A stretch of 64,000 nucleotides of DNA from Flavobacteriaceae bacterium (GCA_024742935.1 JANSXN010000002.1:30112-94111), one strand, 5' to 3'; numbered from the stretch's first letter, positions 25,466 to 36,340 are shown. Numbers and translations are program-made. The notes: generated by a model from the letters alone, not told the origin.

Positions 25466-26251
25466 TTATTTTTTTGTTTGAGTTAGCTTCATTTTGTGAA
25501 TCATTTCACCATCGTAAATATACAGGAATTCATCAGATAGATACAAATCTTTTACGGGTAAATCAGGCATTTTTATAGATTCTTCTTTCGAGAGATTTTC
25601 AGATAAAAGAACCAATGAATTGTTTCTCAAAGCCATCACTTTGTCGTTTGAAAGTGACATCTTTTGAATTCCTTCAGCAGACATGCTACTCAATAGACTC
25701 CCGTAAATATTGAAAAGACGTAGGTTTTTGTCTGTGAGTAAATAGCAAAAGTTAAAATTGCTTTTGTGTGTGTTGTATGTTTCTGCAAGAGGTCTTGATA
25801 ACTGTTGGTTTGTTTTTTCCCGGTAATTGTAAAGTTCGAGTTGCTGATTATCTTCATTAAAGGTCCAAAGCCGGTTGTCATTTGCGGTGGTGGCATTTTT
25901 GATATTTAAAAATGGCGGTTCCATAGCAAACGAAATGCGGTTTACTTCGTTGAGTTTATTGTCGAGAATCACGGCAGTTTGATAATCTGGAAAAAAAACA
26001 GTTATTTTTAAGGGGTTTAGCAAATCAACGCTTCCAACCGTACCCAATTGAAAATCTTTAAATTGAAACGTTTCGGTTTTGGTTTGTTTAAAAAGGGTTC
26101 TGTTTTTAATGTAATAGAGGTCTCCATAGTTATCAATCCCAACAAAACGTTCCACTTTAAGTGGAATTTTTTCAAGTGTGTAGGGAAGTATTTCGCTTTG
26201 AGCGAAAGCACTAAAAGTGCATAAAATGGTTAAGAAAACAATACATCTCAT
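25466..26251 (-). CDS. Exported protein of unknown function, possibly a beta-propeller
   Basis: About 261 residues from the ATG at 26251 (MRCIVFLTILCTFSAFAQ, a signal peptide); an ATG four codons upstream is possible. The mature part consists of short beta-strand repeats with recurrent LYYIK, LWTF, LFNIYG, LYIYDGE-type strands, which look like blades of a small propeller, though I recognise no named family. It ends 3 bases before the nucleoside kinase start, so the two are co-transcribed. Periplasmic location is predicted; no function assigned. Confidence 0.7.
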   Translation of the reverse strand: MRCIVFLTILCTFSAFAQSEILPYTLEKIPLKVERFVGIDNYGDLYYIKNRTLFKQTKTETFQFKDFQLGTVGSVDLLNPLKITVFFPDYQTAVILDNKLNEVNRISFAMEPPFLNIKNATTANDNRLWTFNEDNQQLELYNYREKTNQQLSRPLAETYNTHKSNFNFCYLLTDKNLRLFNIYGSLLSSMSAEGIQKMSLSNDKVMALRNNSLVLLSENLSKEESIKMPDLPVKDLYLSDEFLYIYDGEMIHKMKLTQTKK

Positions 26252-26376
26252 AGAATTGACCAATGTACAAAAAAATGAGTTTAAAAGGTAAAGTGTTAAA
26301 CCCTGTGTTAAAATTAGAGTCTAAATGTAACATTTACTTTAGATTTGATTCAAACTTTAAACCAATTGCAGTATCT

Positions 26377-27255
26377 ATGAAAAAATTATTCACAATTTCC
26401 TGTCTTTTATTTTCTGTTTTATTGACAGCGCAAAACTTTTCCGGTCAAGCCACATATCAGTCTAAAACCAATGTAGATATGGATTTTGGAGGTCGTGAGA
26501 TGACAGATCAAATGCGAAAGCAAATTGCAGATATGATGAAAAGTGCTCTTGAAAAAACATATATATTGAATTTCAACAAAGAGGAGTCTTCCTTTAAAGA
26601 AGAAGAAAAGCTGGCAGCACCGGGTGCCGGTGGCGGAATGATGATGATGATGGGGAATTTTACAGCCGGAACACAATATAAAAACACCAAAGAAAATATT
26701 TATTTGCAAGAGCAAGAGTTTTTTGGAAAACAGTTTTTAATCTCAGACACGCTTCCCAAGCTGGAGTGGACACTCGTCAATGAATCCAAACAAATTGGTC
26801 AATATGTTGCTTTTAAGGCAACTGCCATCAAAAAACTCGATGATACAGACTGGCAATCGATGCGGAGAAGAAACAGGAATACAGACGATGAGAAAAAAGA
26901 TGCTGAGGTAAAAAATGATTCAACGGAGGTTGATATTATGGACGAAATTGAAATTCCCAAAGAAATTGAAATTGTTGCCTGGTACACCCCTCAAATTCCC
27001 GTATCTCAAGGACCGGGGGAATATTTTGGACTACCCGGTTTGATTTTGGAAATTCAAGCGGACCGCACATCCATATTATGTTCAAAAATTGTTTTAAACC
27101 CTAAAGAAACCATTGTAATTAACAAACCTACTAAAGGTCAAAAGGTATCTCAGGAAGAATACAAAAAAATTGTCAAGGAGAAAGTAGAAGAAATGCAAGA
27201 TATGTATGGAGGTCAGCGAAGAGGTGGCCGAGGAAGTTTCCGTATAGGAGGCTAA
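26377..27255 (+). CDS. GLPGLI family exported protein
   Basis: 292 residues from the ATG at 26377, chosen because MKKLFTISCLLFSVLLTAQ is a signal peptide; in-frame ATGs back to 26263 would overlap the divergent gene's leader. It carries the family motif in FGLPGLILEIQ, preceded by IPVSQGPGEY, and a Met/Gly-rich loop (GAGGGMMMMMG) near residue 85. GLPGLI proteins are periplasmic/outer-membrane-associated, of unknown function, and usually encoded beside a TonB-dependent receptor, as here (27313). The C-terminal tail (YGGQRRGGRGSFRIGG) is Arg/Gly-rich. Confidence 0.9.
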   Translation: MKKLFTISCLLFSVLLTAQNFSGQATYQSKTNVDMDFGGREMTDQMRKQIADMMKSALEKTYILNFNKEESSFKEEEKLAAPGAGGGMMMMMGNFTAGTQYKNTKENIYLQEQEFFGKQFLISDTLPKLEWTLVNESKQIGQYVAFKATAIKKLDDTDWQSMRRRNRNTDDEKKDAEVKNDSTEVDIMDEIEIPKEIEIVAWYTPQIPVSQGPGEYFGLPGLILEIQADRTSILCSKIVLNPKETIVINKPTKGQKVSQEEYKKIVKEKVEEMQDMYGGQRRGGRGSFRIGG

Positions 27256-27312
27256 TAACAAACCCTTTTTCGATCTTTTACAAGTCATTTATGTAAAACT
27301 AATTTCTTATTA

Positions 27313-30042
27313 ATGAAAAACTTTTCCTTACTGTTCAGTTGTTTTGCCTTCATTTTCTCACTACAAATACATGCTCAAAGCGTAAAGCTCACAGGAACTG
27401 TAAAAGACAGTGTGGGCAATCCGTTGGAAATGGCCAGCATCATTGCCAAAGTAAAAGAAACAGCGGCGATTGAAAGTTATGCCATTACCAACGATGCAGG
27501 AAAATACCAACTCTTTTTACCTGTAAATGAAACTTACACATTGGAGACCGGTTATTTGGGTTTTGAAACACAATCTTTTGAAGTAACTGTTGGAGAAGAC
27601 CGAGCAGATATCATTAGAGACATCACGCTAAAATCTGCTGCAGATGAACTCGCAGGTGTCGAAATTGTTTATGAAATGCCTGTAACCATTAAAGGAGACA
27701 CCATAGTTTATAATACCGATGCTTTTGTGACCGGAAATGAAAAAAAATTGGGCGATATAATCAAAGCACTTCCGGGTCTTGAACTTAATGAAGATGGCGA
27801 AATTGAAGTTGATGGTAAAGTAGTTCAAAAAGTGATGGTAGAGGGTAAAGACTTTTTTGACGGCGATTCAAAACTCGCCACAAAAAATATCCCTGCAGAT
27901 GCGGTGAGTAAAGTGGAAGTGTTACGCAATTACAATGAAGTGGGGCAGTTGAGGGGAGTGACTAATACTCAGGACCAGGTGGCTATTAACATTCGGTTGA
28001 AAGAGGGGAAAACCAATTTTTGGTTTGGCGAGGTCACTGCAGGATCGGGCTATGGTGAAGAGTTCAGGTATCTTGCAAACCCCAAATTATTTTACTACAG
28101 CCCTGACTACAGTATCAACATCATCACAAATTTCAACAATACCGGTGATGTGCCTTTCACATTCAGGGACTATTTCAATTTCACCGGAGGCTTCAGAAAT
28201 TTCAACCAAGGCGGCGGAACTCGATTTAACATAAACGACAGCGGTCTTGGTTTTGCCGTTACCCAAAACAACAGAGCCAATGATATTGAAGCTGAGTTTG
28301 TAGCCGGAAACTTTAGTTATAAGGCTTCAGAAAAATTGGACATCAGTGGTTTTGCGATTCTTTCAGACAATCGCACCAACTTTGTGACCAATACCGTAAG
28401 AAGTTTTGTAACCACCGGTGAGGTAGAAAATTCTTCCAGCGTTAGTGACCAAAGAAACCAACTGGGAATGTTGAAATTGAGTTCGGTTTACAAACCCAAT
28501 TTGCGCTTTCAACTCGATTATGATGTGTTGGCAAAGCTTTCCAAGCAAACTGAGTTCTCCAATCAACTTTCCAGTTTTGGAGGCATTGATAACAATATAA
28601 TTGAAGACAAAGAGAACAATCCGTTTTCGATTAATCAAAATGTGAACGCCTATTATACCTTGAACGACAAGAATATTTTTGCCAGTCAAATGCAACATTT
28701 GTGGCAGGATGAAGACCCGTTTTACAATGCGGTGCTTGATTTTTTACCGTTTTCGGGAATTTTGGATGCCGATGAAAATCAAAGTAATTTTGATATCAAC
28801 CAAGACAAAAGGGTTAAGACCAACAAACTGGACGCCAAAGTTGACCATTATTACATTCTCAATAATAAAAGCAACCTCAATTTTACTTTAGGAACAACAC
28901 AAAGTCGCCAGCGATTCAACTCATCTATTTTTCAGATTCTTGACAATGGCACCAATCTTAACTTTGATGAAAGCCCCGAAATTGATGGCGAAATTTTCCC
29001 ATTAGGTAATGATGTGACCTACCATTTTAGTGATATATTCTTGGGAGCAAAATACAAATTCATCACCGGGAAATTTACCTTCACTCCCGGAGTTACGCTT
29101 CACAATTATGACCTGAAAACAGAACAGTTGGGAAGCATAACCAGTCAAAACGAATGGCGGGTATTGCCCGATTTTTTTGCTATTGCACAGTTGAAACGCA
29201 GTGAAAGCATTCGCTTTAATTATGCGATGACCGCAGAATATACAGATGTGAACAACTATGCCGAAGGCTTTGTTTTTAACAACTACAACCGCTTGTTTAG
29301 AGGAAACAGAAATCTTGAAAACTCACTGGCAAACAGTTTTAATTTGACTTATTTTAGTTTTAATATGTTCAATTATACCAATGTAACCGGTAGCTTGAAT
29401 TACACACGAAGAATTGAAGGTATTAAAAACAACACTCAAATTGTAGCTATCAACCAAGTTTCTTCGCCCATTAATATAGATAGTAATTTTGCAGATGAAA
29501 CCTTTTCTGCTTTCGGAAGTTTTAGTAAACGCATAAAAAAAATGCAGTACAGTTTAAACGGAAACTTTAGCTGGAGCAGTTTTAATAACATTGTCAATGA
29601 AAACGTGACTAACTCTGAAAGTTTTACCCAAAATTACCGCACCAGCGCCCGAAGTAACTTTAAAGAATTCCCCAATTTTGAAGTGGGTTATAATTTAATC
29701 ATCAATGAGTATGACAATGGGGGAGTTAGCTCACAGTTTTTTACCCACAGGCCTTTTGCAAATATTGAGTTTAATTTTTTGAAAGACTTCACTTTTAAGG
29801 CAGACTGGAGTTATTATGATTACAGCAACAAGGACAACACCATACAAAACAACTACTCCTTTTTATCTGCCGATTTGTACTATCAGAAAAAGGACAGCAA
29901 ATGGGAATACAGGATTCAAGCCACTAACTTGCTGGATGTACAAACCATCAACCAAGACAGTTTTAATGAAACCTTTAGTACCACTTCGTTTTACAGTGTG
30001 ATGCCGAGGATAGTTATGTTGACGGTTAAGTATGATTTGTAG
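27313..30042 (+). CDS. TonB-dependent receptor-like outer-membrane protein
   Basis: 909 residues: signal peptide (to IHAQ), a carboxypeptidase regulatory-like domain at about 24-115 (LTGTVKDSVGNPLEMASIIAK split at LTGTVKDSVGNPLEMA, GYLGFETQSF), a plug-like domain (GDIIKALPGLELNEDG, VMVEGKDFFDGD, VSKVEVLRNYNEVGQLRG), and a long beta-barrel rich in aromatic strands to the C-terminal MLTVKYDL. It belongs to the outer-membrane-barrel group that partners GLPGLI proteins; the pair is separated by 57 bases. Substrate unknown: no SusD gene is present, so a glycan-utilisation role is not indicated; peptide or metal handling is possible. Confidence 0.88.
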   Translation: MKNFSLLFSCFAFIFSLQIHAQSVKLTGTVKDSVGNPLEMASIIAKVKETAAIESYAITNDAGKYQLFLPVNETYTLETGYLGFETQSFEVTVGEDRADIIRDITLKSAADELAGVEIVYEMPVTIKGDTIVYNTDAFVTGNEKKLGDIIKALPGLELNEDGEIEVDGKVVQKVMVEGKDFFDGDSKLATKNIPADAVSKVEVLRNYNEVGQLRGVTNTQDQVAINIRLKEGKTNFWFGEVTAGSGYGEEFRYLANPKLFYYSPDYSINIITNFNNTGDVPFTFRDYFNFTGGFRNFNQGGGTRFNINDSGLGFAVTQNNRANDIEAEFVAGNFSYKASEKLDISGFAILSDNRTNFVTNTVRSFVTTGEVENSSSVSDQRNQLGMLKLSSVYKPNLRFQLDYDVLAKLSKQTEFSNQLSSFGGIDNNIIEDKENNPFSINQNVNAYYTLNDKNIFASQMQHLWQDEDPFYNAVLDFLPFSGILDADENQSNFDINQDKRVKTNKLDAKVDHYYILNNKSNLNFTLGTTQSRQRFNSSIFQILDNGTNLNFDESPEIDGEIFPLGNDVTYHFSDIFLGAKYKFITGKFTFTPGVTLHNYDLKTEQLGSITSQNEWRVLPDFFAIAQLKRSESIRFNYAMTAEYTDVNNYAEGFVFNNYNRLFRGNRNLENSLANSFNLTYFSFNMFNYTNVTGSLNYTRRIEGIKNNTQIVAINQVSSPINIDSNFADETFSAFGSFSKRIKKMQYSLNGNFSWSSFNNIVNENVTNSESFTQNYRTSARSNFKEFPNFEVGYNLIINEYDNGGVSSQFFTHRPFANIEFNFLKDFTFKADWSYYDYSNKDNTIQNNYSFLSADLYYQKKDSKWEYRIQATNLLDVQTINQDSFNETFSTTSFYSVMPRIVMLTVKYDL

Positions 30043-30157
30043 TAAGTATAGTTAAGAGGGAAGCGGTGAGTTTTTGAGTAACCAATAAAAGCTTATTCTA
30101 CGGGATAAAATGTTATAATTTCTAAATCCGTTTTAATGTTACAATTTGTGTTGATTA

Positions 30158-31411
30158 TTAAAACCCAAACGCCTCTCTCACCTGTTCCACCATATCCAGT
30201 TTTTCCCAAGTAAAGAGTTCAACTTCCATTTCTTTTCTGCCGGAATAGGGGCTTTCAAATACTTTAGTGATGGTTTGTGGCTCGCGTCCCATATGCCCAT
30301 AAGCAGCTGTTTCGCTATAAATGGGGTTGCGCAGTTTTAATCTTGATTCTATTGCGGCCGGTCGCATATCAAAAAGTTGCATAACTTTTTCTGCTATTTC
30401 GCCATCGGTTAGGTTGAGCGTTGATGAGCCATAGGTATTCACATAAATAGAAGTGGGTTCAACCACACCAATGGCATAACTCACTTGCACTAAAACTTCT
30501 TCAGCAATACCGGCAGCAACCAGATTTTTAGCAACGTGTCTGGCAGCATAAGCGGCACTGCGGTCTACTTTGCTGGGGTCTTTTCCTGAAAAAGCACCGC
30601 CACCGTGAGCGCCTTTACCGCCATAGGTATCCACAATGATTTTTCTTCCGGTTAAACCGGTATCCCCGTGAGGGCCACCAATTACAAATTTTCCGGTGGG
30701 GTTGATGTGGTAAACAATTTCATCATTAAACAACTCCTGAACATAGTCAGGCAACTGTGCTTTCACACGTGGGATTAAAATATTGATGATGTCGCTTTTG
30801 ATTTTGGCGAGCATTTTTTCGTCCTCATCAAAATCATCGTGTTGTGTGGAAACAACAATCGCTACAATTTTTTGAGGCACGTTGTCATCACTGTATTCAA
30901 TGGTTACCTGACTTTTGGAATCGGGTCGCAAGTAAGGAATTTCTTTTTCTTCACGGCGCAAAGCTGCGAGTTCAATAAGGATTTTATGAGAAATGTCCAG
31001 TGCCAGTGGCATATAATTGGCTGTTTCGCTAGTGGCATACCCAAACATCATCCCTTGGTCACCGGCACCTTGCTCTTCTTTGTTTTCACGGTCCACACCT
31101 TGATTGATGTCTTGTGATTGCTCGTGAATTAAAGAAATCACCCCGCAGGAATCACCACTAAATTGATAAGCACCTTTAGTATAACCAATTTTATTCACCA
31201 CATCACGGGCAATTTGCTGTACATCAAGGTAAGTATTGCTTTTTACTTCACCTGCAAGAACTACTTGCCCGGTAGTAACGAGTGTTTCACAAGCTACTTT
31301 TGAGGAAGGGTCAAAAGCCAAAAAGTTATCTAAAAGAGCATCACTGATTTGATCTGCCACTTTATCGGGGTGACCTTCAGAAACACTTTCTGAGGTAAAT
31401 AAATAAGCCAT
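30158..31411 (-). CDS. metK: S-adenosylmethionine synthetase
   Basis: 417 residues. It makes S-adenosylmethionine from methionine and ATP. Seen: [21 protein letters not shown] with the catalytic histidine, [18 protein letters not shown], the phosphate-binding loop [21 protein letters not shown] and [22 protein letters not shown] (shown here in parts). The length is slightly above the E. coli enzyme because of a charged insert ([11 protein letters not shown]). Upstream lies a 357-base intergenic region with a palindromic element but no recognisable SAM riboswitch. Confidence 0.96.
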   Translation of the reverse strand: MAYLFTSESVSEGHPDKVADQISDALLDNFLAFDPSSKVACETLVTTGQVVLAGEVKSNTYLDVQQIARDVVNKIGYTKGAYQFSGDSCGVISLIHEQSQDINQGVDRENKEEQGAGDQGMMFGYATSETANYMPLALDISHKILIELAALRREEKEIPYLRPDSKSQVTIEYSDDNVPQKIVAIVVSTQHDDFDEDEKMLAKIKSDIINILIPRVKAQLPDYVQELFNDEIVYHINPTGKFVIGGPHGDTGLTGRKIIVDTYGGKGAHGGGAFSGKDPSKVDRSAAYAARHVAKNLVAAGIAEEVLVQVSYAIGVVEPTSIYVNTYGSSTLNLTDGEIAEKVMQLFDMRPAAIESRLKLRNPIYSETAAYGHMGREPQTITKVFESPYSGRKEMEVELFTWEKLDMVEQVREAFGF

Positions 31412-31768
31412 ATTTTGGTTTTAAAAGTTATTAAAAGTAAGAAAAATATTTGACGTAAAAAGCAGGGCAGACATACACTGTTTTAGCATTTTATACCAAA
31501 CTTGATTTCGTTTGATCAGGTTCTGAAATTGTTTCAGATCAACCCTCAAACAAGCTCAGGGGAATGAGGTTGCAATCAGTCAAATTTTTCCTCAAATTTC
31601 TCAACAAAAGTAAGTATTAAAAAACAATAATAAAATTGCTGAGATTTATTTTATGAAAGAACTTTTTAAAACTATTAATTCTCTTATTTTTACCTTCAAA
31701 AATATCCATATAAGTTACACGCTATCAGGAAAGAATTTAAAATAACAAGTGTCACACAAATTTATAAT
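31412..31768. other. Divergent intergenic region metK / deacylase gene
   Basis: 357 bases without a gene. Holds the palindromic element 31515-31572 and, on the minus strand, a TACTTTTG element (31612 to 31605) that would give metK a leader of about 190 bases. I find no complete promoter and no known riboswitch fold. Confidence 0.55.
31515..31572. repeat. Double palindrome upstream of metK
   Basis: First hairpin TCTGAAA - TTG - TTTCAGA (31522-31538); second pairing CAACCCTC (31540-31547) with GAGGTTG (31566-31572), one base bulged. It looks like a dispersed REP-type element. Confidence 0.6.
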
Positions 31769-32869
31769 TTGATAAAGCCAAATTTTATCTTTTTTATAGC
31801 GATTATTTCTTCTACTGTTTTTGCTCAAGAAGACAAACACATAACTCTTGAAGCCGATTACTTTTACGGAACCATTCTGGAGCACAATCCCGATATTGGT
31901 CATTTAATCACACACCACCCTGAAGGTTTTGTATTGCAGTATAACATTAAAACCTTTGGTGAGAAAGAATGGGAGCGAAGGCACAATTATCCCGATTGGG
32001 GCTTTACCTTTGCTTTTCAAAATATGAAAAACCCAACCCTGGGTGAACTTTATGGACTTTACAGTCATATAAGCTGGTATTTTTTAAATCGAAATTTAAG
32101 ACTTACCGTAAGTCAGGGAATCGCTTATGCAACCAATCCCTATGACAGTGAAACCAACTTTAGAAACAATGCCTTTGGAACTTCGTTATTGAGTGCTACC
32201 GTTTTAAAAATCAATTATCACCGCCCAAATATTTGGAAAGGTTTTGGCCTTCAAAGTGGTATTTCTTTATTTCATTATTCTAACGGAAATTTCAAAGCGC
32301 CCAATACCAGTACCAATACCTTTGCACTTAATTTGGGGCTAAACTACCAACTTGATACTGAATTTGAACCCGAATATATCCCCCGAAGCGAAAGAGAAAA
32401 ATTCACGGAGCCCATAAGGTTCAATCTCGCTCTTAGAACCGGAATTAATGAAAGTGATGTGATTGGCTTGGGGCAGCATCCTTTTTTTGTCATTTCAGTG
32501 TTTGCAGATAAACGATTGAGTAAAAGCAGTAGTGTAATTTTGGGGTCTGAACTTTTCGTATCTTACTTTTTAAAAGATTTAATTGAATACCGGGCCATTG
32601 CATTTCCAGAATTTGATTACTCGGGTGATGAAGACTTTAAGCGTGTGGGTCTTTTTGTGGGATATGAATTGCGCATCAATAAGTTAGCTCCCTTTGTAAA
32701 TTTAGGACATTATATATATTATCCATATGATTTTGAGGGAAGAACCTACAACAGGTTGGGGATTAAAAGGTATTTTGGGGAGAATGAACAACTCTTTGGA
32801 ATTATAAGTGTTAAATCACACGCCGCAAAAGCCGAAGCGATTGAATTTGGAATGGGGTTTAGGTTTTAA
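31769..32869 (+). CDS. PagL-like acyloxyacyl hydrolase / lipid A 3-O-deacylase
   Basis: 366 residues starting at TTG: no ATG is available in frame nearby, and TTG ATA AAG begins a proper signal peptide (IKPNFIFFIAIISSTVFAQ). The mature part is beta-rich with aromatic strand ends and terminates in MGFRF, as an outer-membrane barrel. LFHYSNGNFKAPN near residue 170 gives the His-x-Ser arrangement of the PagL active site (His and Ser within HYSNG), where PagL removes a 3-O-linked acyl chain from lipid A. It is about twice the length of PagL, as in the acyloxyacyl hydrolase group of Bacteroidota. Activity on this organism's lipid A is inferred. Confidence 0.75.
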   Translation: MIKPNFIFFIAIISSTVFAQEDKHITLEADYFYGTILEHNPDIGHLITHHPEGFVLQYNIKTFGEKEWERRHNYPDWGFTFAFQNMKNPTLGELYGLYSHISWYFLNRNLRLTVSQGIAYATNPYDSETNFRNNAFGTSLLSATVLKINYHRPNIWKGFGLQSGISLFHYSNGNFKAPNTSTNTFALNLGLNYQLDTEFEPEYIPRSEREKFTEPIRFNLALRTGINESDVIGLGQHPFFVISVFADKRLSKSSSVILGSELFVSYFLKDLIEYRAIAFPEFDYSGDEDFKRVGLFVGYELRINKLAPFVNLGHYIYYPYDFEGRTYNRLGIKRYFGENEQLFGIISVKSHAAKAEAIEFGMGFRF

Positions 32870-32935
32870 TTAGGAAGTCTTAGGTTGGAGTTGCTTTGGA
32901 ATTTGGAATTTGGTGCTTGAGTATTTTTATTTTAT

Positions 32936-33688
32936 ATGAAAACTGTTTTTAGATATTTGATTTTGTTTTTTGTGTTCACAGCTTGTGATTCAGACTCGGC
33001 GTGGGATTGTGTCAAAGCTGCGGGGGCGATTACTCAGGAAGAAATTGTGCTGGAAAGTTTTGAAAAGCTCGATGTGCGACATCGTGTGCAACTCATAGTT
33101 AAACATGGGGAGGAGCAAAAAGTGGTTTTAGAAACCGGTGAGAATTTGAGAGGAAAGATCACCCTGAAAGTAACAAATGGTGAATTGCGCATAGAAAATG
33201 ATGCTAGTTGCAATTTGGTGCGCGATTATGGGATTACTAAAGTGTTTGTGACCTCGCCAAACATCAATCAAATTAGAAATGGCTCCGGCTTGTCGGTTTT
33301 GAGTGAGGGTGTTTTGGGGTTTCCCTCACTCACTTTACTTTCAGAAGATACAGGTGTAGAAGGTGATATACACACAGTGGGTGATTTTGAAATGCAACTG
33401 GATGTTGAGAGCCTCAATATTGTTACAAACGGCAAGTCCAATTTTTTTATTTCCGGTCAAGCCGAAACGGCTTCAATTGGTTTTTATGGGGGTGATGGAC
33501 GTTTTGAAGGACAAAATTTAATCATTCAAAATTTGACAATCTTTCATCGCAGCAGTAATAAAATGATTGTAAATCCACAAGAGTCTATTTCAGGCGAAAT
33601 TCGCGGTGTGGGGGATGTGATTTCACTGAATGAGCCGCCAGTGGTGGAGGTGGAGGAGTTTTATACAGGGAGGTTAATTTTTCAATAA
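32936..33688 (+). CDS. DUF2807 (head GIN domain) lipoprotein
   Basis: 250 residues. Lipoprotein signal MKTVFRYLILFFVFTAC (Cys17). The mature protein is a right-handed beta-helix-type DUF2807 domain: FEKLDVRHRVQLIVKHGEEQ, VVLETGENL, ITLKVTNGELRIEND and repeated short strands such as GKSNFFISGQAETASIGFYG. Family members are envelope proteins of unknown function; some have been proposed as adhesins. It stands alone, followed by a strong terminator. Confidence 0.85.
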   Translation: MKTVFRYLILFFVFTACDSDSAWDCVKAAGAITQEEIVLESFEKLDVRHRVQLIVKHGEEQKVVLETGENLRGKITLKVTNGELRIENDASCNLVRDYGITKVFVTSPNINQIRNGSGLSVLSEGVLGFPSLTLLSEDTGVEGDIHTVGDFEMQLDVESLNIVTNGKSNFFISGQAETASIGFYGGDGRFEGQNLIIQNLTIFHRSSNKMIVNPQESISGEIRGVGDVISLNEPPVVEVEEFYTGRLIFQ

Positions 33689-33727
33689 GTATATATAAAA
33701 TCGTTAAAAGAATATTATCAAAACACA

Positions 33728-33759
33728 AAAAACGCCTTTTCTTTTGAAAAGGCGTTTTT
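33728..33759. terminator. Bidirectional terminator
   Basis: AAAAACGCCTTTT - CTTTTG - AAAAGGCGTTTTT, perfect 13-base arms with A- and T-runs, between the convergent DUF2807 gene and groEL. Confidence 0.92.
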
Positions 33760-33777
33760 GCAATATGATTTTATACT

Positions 33778-33828
33778 CCCCCTCTTTTGAAGGGGGTTGG
33801 GTCACTTGCGCTTCAAAGCTTCAGTGAC
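33778..33828. repeat. Two adjacent palindromes downstream of groEL
   Basis: CCCCCT / AGGGGG (33778-33796) followed by GTCACT / AGTGAC (33801-33828). They form separate small hairpins just past the groEL stop and look like another dispersed palindrome family. Confidence 0.5.
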
Positions 33829-33842
33829 AGATTAAGGAGAAC

Positions 33843-35501
<1,659 letters not shown>

Positions 35502-35539
35502 TTAAAGTTTTATGTTATTTTGAATTATAAGATTTCTGT

Positions 35540-35821
35540 CTATGCGGGAACAATTGCAAGGATATCGTCCTCACGCATTATGAGATAATCAGTGCCTTCC
35601 AGTTTTAATTCGGTTCCGGCATATTTTCCGTAAAGGACAGTATCCCCCACCTTAACGGTCATTTTGTGATCTTTTTTTCCGGCTCCCACGGCAACTACCT
35701 TGCCATTTTGAGGTTTTTCTTTTGCAGAGTCAGGTATGTAGATACCTGATGCGGTTTTAGTTTCGGCCTCTTGTGGCTGAACTACAACGCGGTCTGATAA
35801 AGGTTGAATTTTTAATGCCAT
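35540..35821 (-). CDS. groES: Co-chaperonin GroES (Hsp10)
   Basis: 93 residues. Heptameric lid of the GroEL chamber. Seen: [20 protein letters not shown], the mobile loop [28 protein letters not shown] and the C-terminal [10 protein letters not shown]. First gene of the groES-groEL unit. A terminator for secG lies upstream, so it has its own promoter; the upstream TGGCA-containing sequence is the candidate (see the regulatory entry). No CIRCE (HrcA) operator is present. Confidence 0.97.
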   Translation of the reverse strand: MALKIQPLSDRVVVQPQEAETKTASGIYIPDSAKEKPQNGKVVAVGAGKKDHKMTVKVGDTVLYGKYAGTELKLEGTDYLIMREDDILAIVPA

Positions 35822-35861
35822 ATAATTTGAATTTTTAAATTAGTTATTACAGCTGTTACTT

Positions 35862-35877
35862 GGCAGAAATTATGCCA
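35862..35877 (-). promoter_or_regulatory. Candidate sigma-54 promoter of groES (or TGGCA dyad operator)
   Basis: Minus strand TGGCATAATTTCTGCC matches the -24/-12 form TGGCAYRNNNNTTGCW at all but two positions, with GG and GC in correct spacing, about 41-56 bases before groES. Upstream on the same strand lie another TTGCCATACC and CTGTCAG. The same bases also read as a dyad TGGCA-N7-TGCCA, so a repressor operator is the alternative. Confidence 0.45.
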
Positions 35878-35904
35878 TTGGTATGGCAACTGACAGAATG
35901 AAAT

Positions 35905-35933
35905 AAAAAATGCCAGCTTGTCATAAGCCGGCA
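35905..35933 (-). terminator. Terminator of secG operon
   Basis: On the minus strand TGCCGGCTT - ATGAC - AAGCTGGCA with one wobble pair, then TTTTTTATTT. It isolates groESL from the upstream genes. Confidence 0.8.
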
Positions 35934-35939
35934 AAAAAA

Positions 35940-35960
35940 ATTCCCGCGTAGGCGGGAAAT
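35940..35960. repeat. Palindrome ATTCCCGC-GTAG-GCGGGAAA
   Basis: A copy of the dispersed palindrome core (arms 35940-35947 and 35952-35959), here between secG and its terminator and not at a start codon. The conserved GAGATT flank is altered. Confidence 0.7.
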
Positions 35961-36003
35961 CAAAGATTCAGCGGAGCTAATCTATAAGTTTTACTATGAT
36001 TAT

Positions 36004-36330
36004 TTATTCAGCAGGTGTTTGCTGAACTGGTGTTGAGGGTAGTGGGTTAGTTCTTTCAGTTGCATCAAGTGCTCTTGATTCAGGAACGCCTGCACCACTC
36101 ATAATTGAAATGTTTGATAATAAAATCAATGCTAAAAGTAAAACTGCAAGAGTCCAGGTACTTTTATCAAGAAAATCGGTTGTTTTTTGAACACCGCCCA
36201 ATTGCTGAGTGCCACCACCACCAAAAGAAGATGAAAGCCCGCCACCTTTTGGGTTTTGAACCATAATCACTACGACCAGTAAAAAGGCTACCAGCACGAT
36301 TAAAATTAAAAAAACTGTGAACGTACTCAT
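36004..36330 (-). CDS. secG: Protein translocase subunit SecG
   Basis: 108 residues. SecG joins SecYE in the inner-membrane export channel. Seen: N-terminal helix FTVFLILIVLVAFLLVVVIMVQNPKGGGLSSSFGGGG, given here as MVQNPKGGG and the Gly/Ser loop, then a second helix (LAVLLLALILLSNISIM), and a polar C-terminal tail. Lies 10 bases after the TPR protein gene in the miaB-secG run. Confidence 0.92.
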   Translation of the reverse strand: MSTFTVFLILIVLVAFLLVVVIMVQNPKGGGLSSSFGGGGTQQLGGVQKTTDFLDKSTWTLAVLLLALILLSNISIMSGAGVPESRALDATERTNPLPSTPVQQTPAE

Positions 36331-36340
36331 GAATATTTAT

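Noticed and set aside
31412..31768. SAM riboswitch upstream of metK
   Set aside because: No recognisable SAM-I or SAM-II conserved core; only a palindromic repeat is seen.
35822..35900. CIRCE operator for groESL
   Set aside because: No TTAGCACTC-N9-GAGTGCTAA; the visible dyad is TGGCA-N7-TGCCA.
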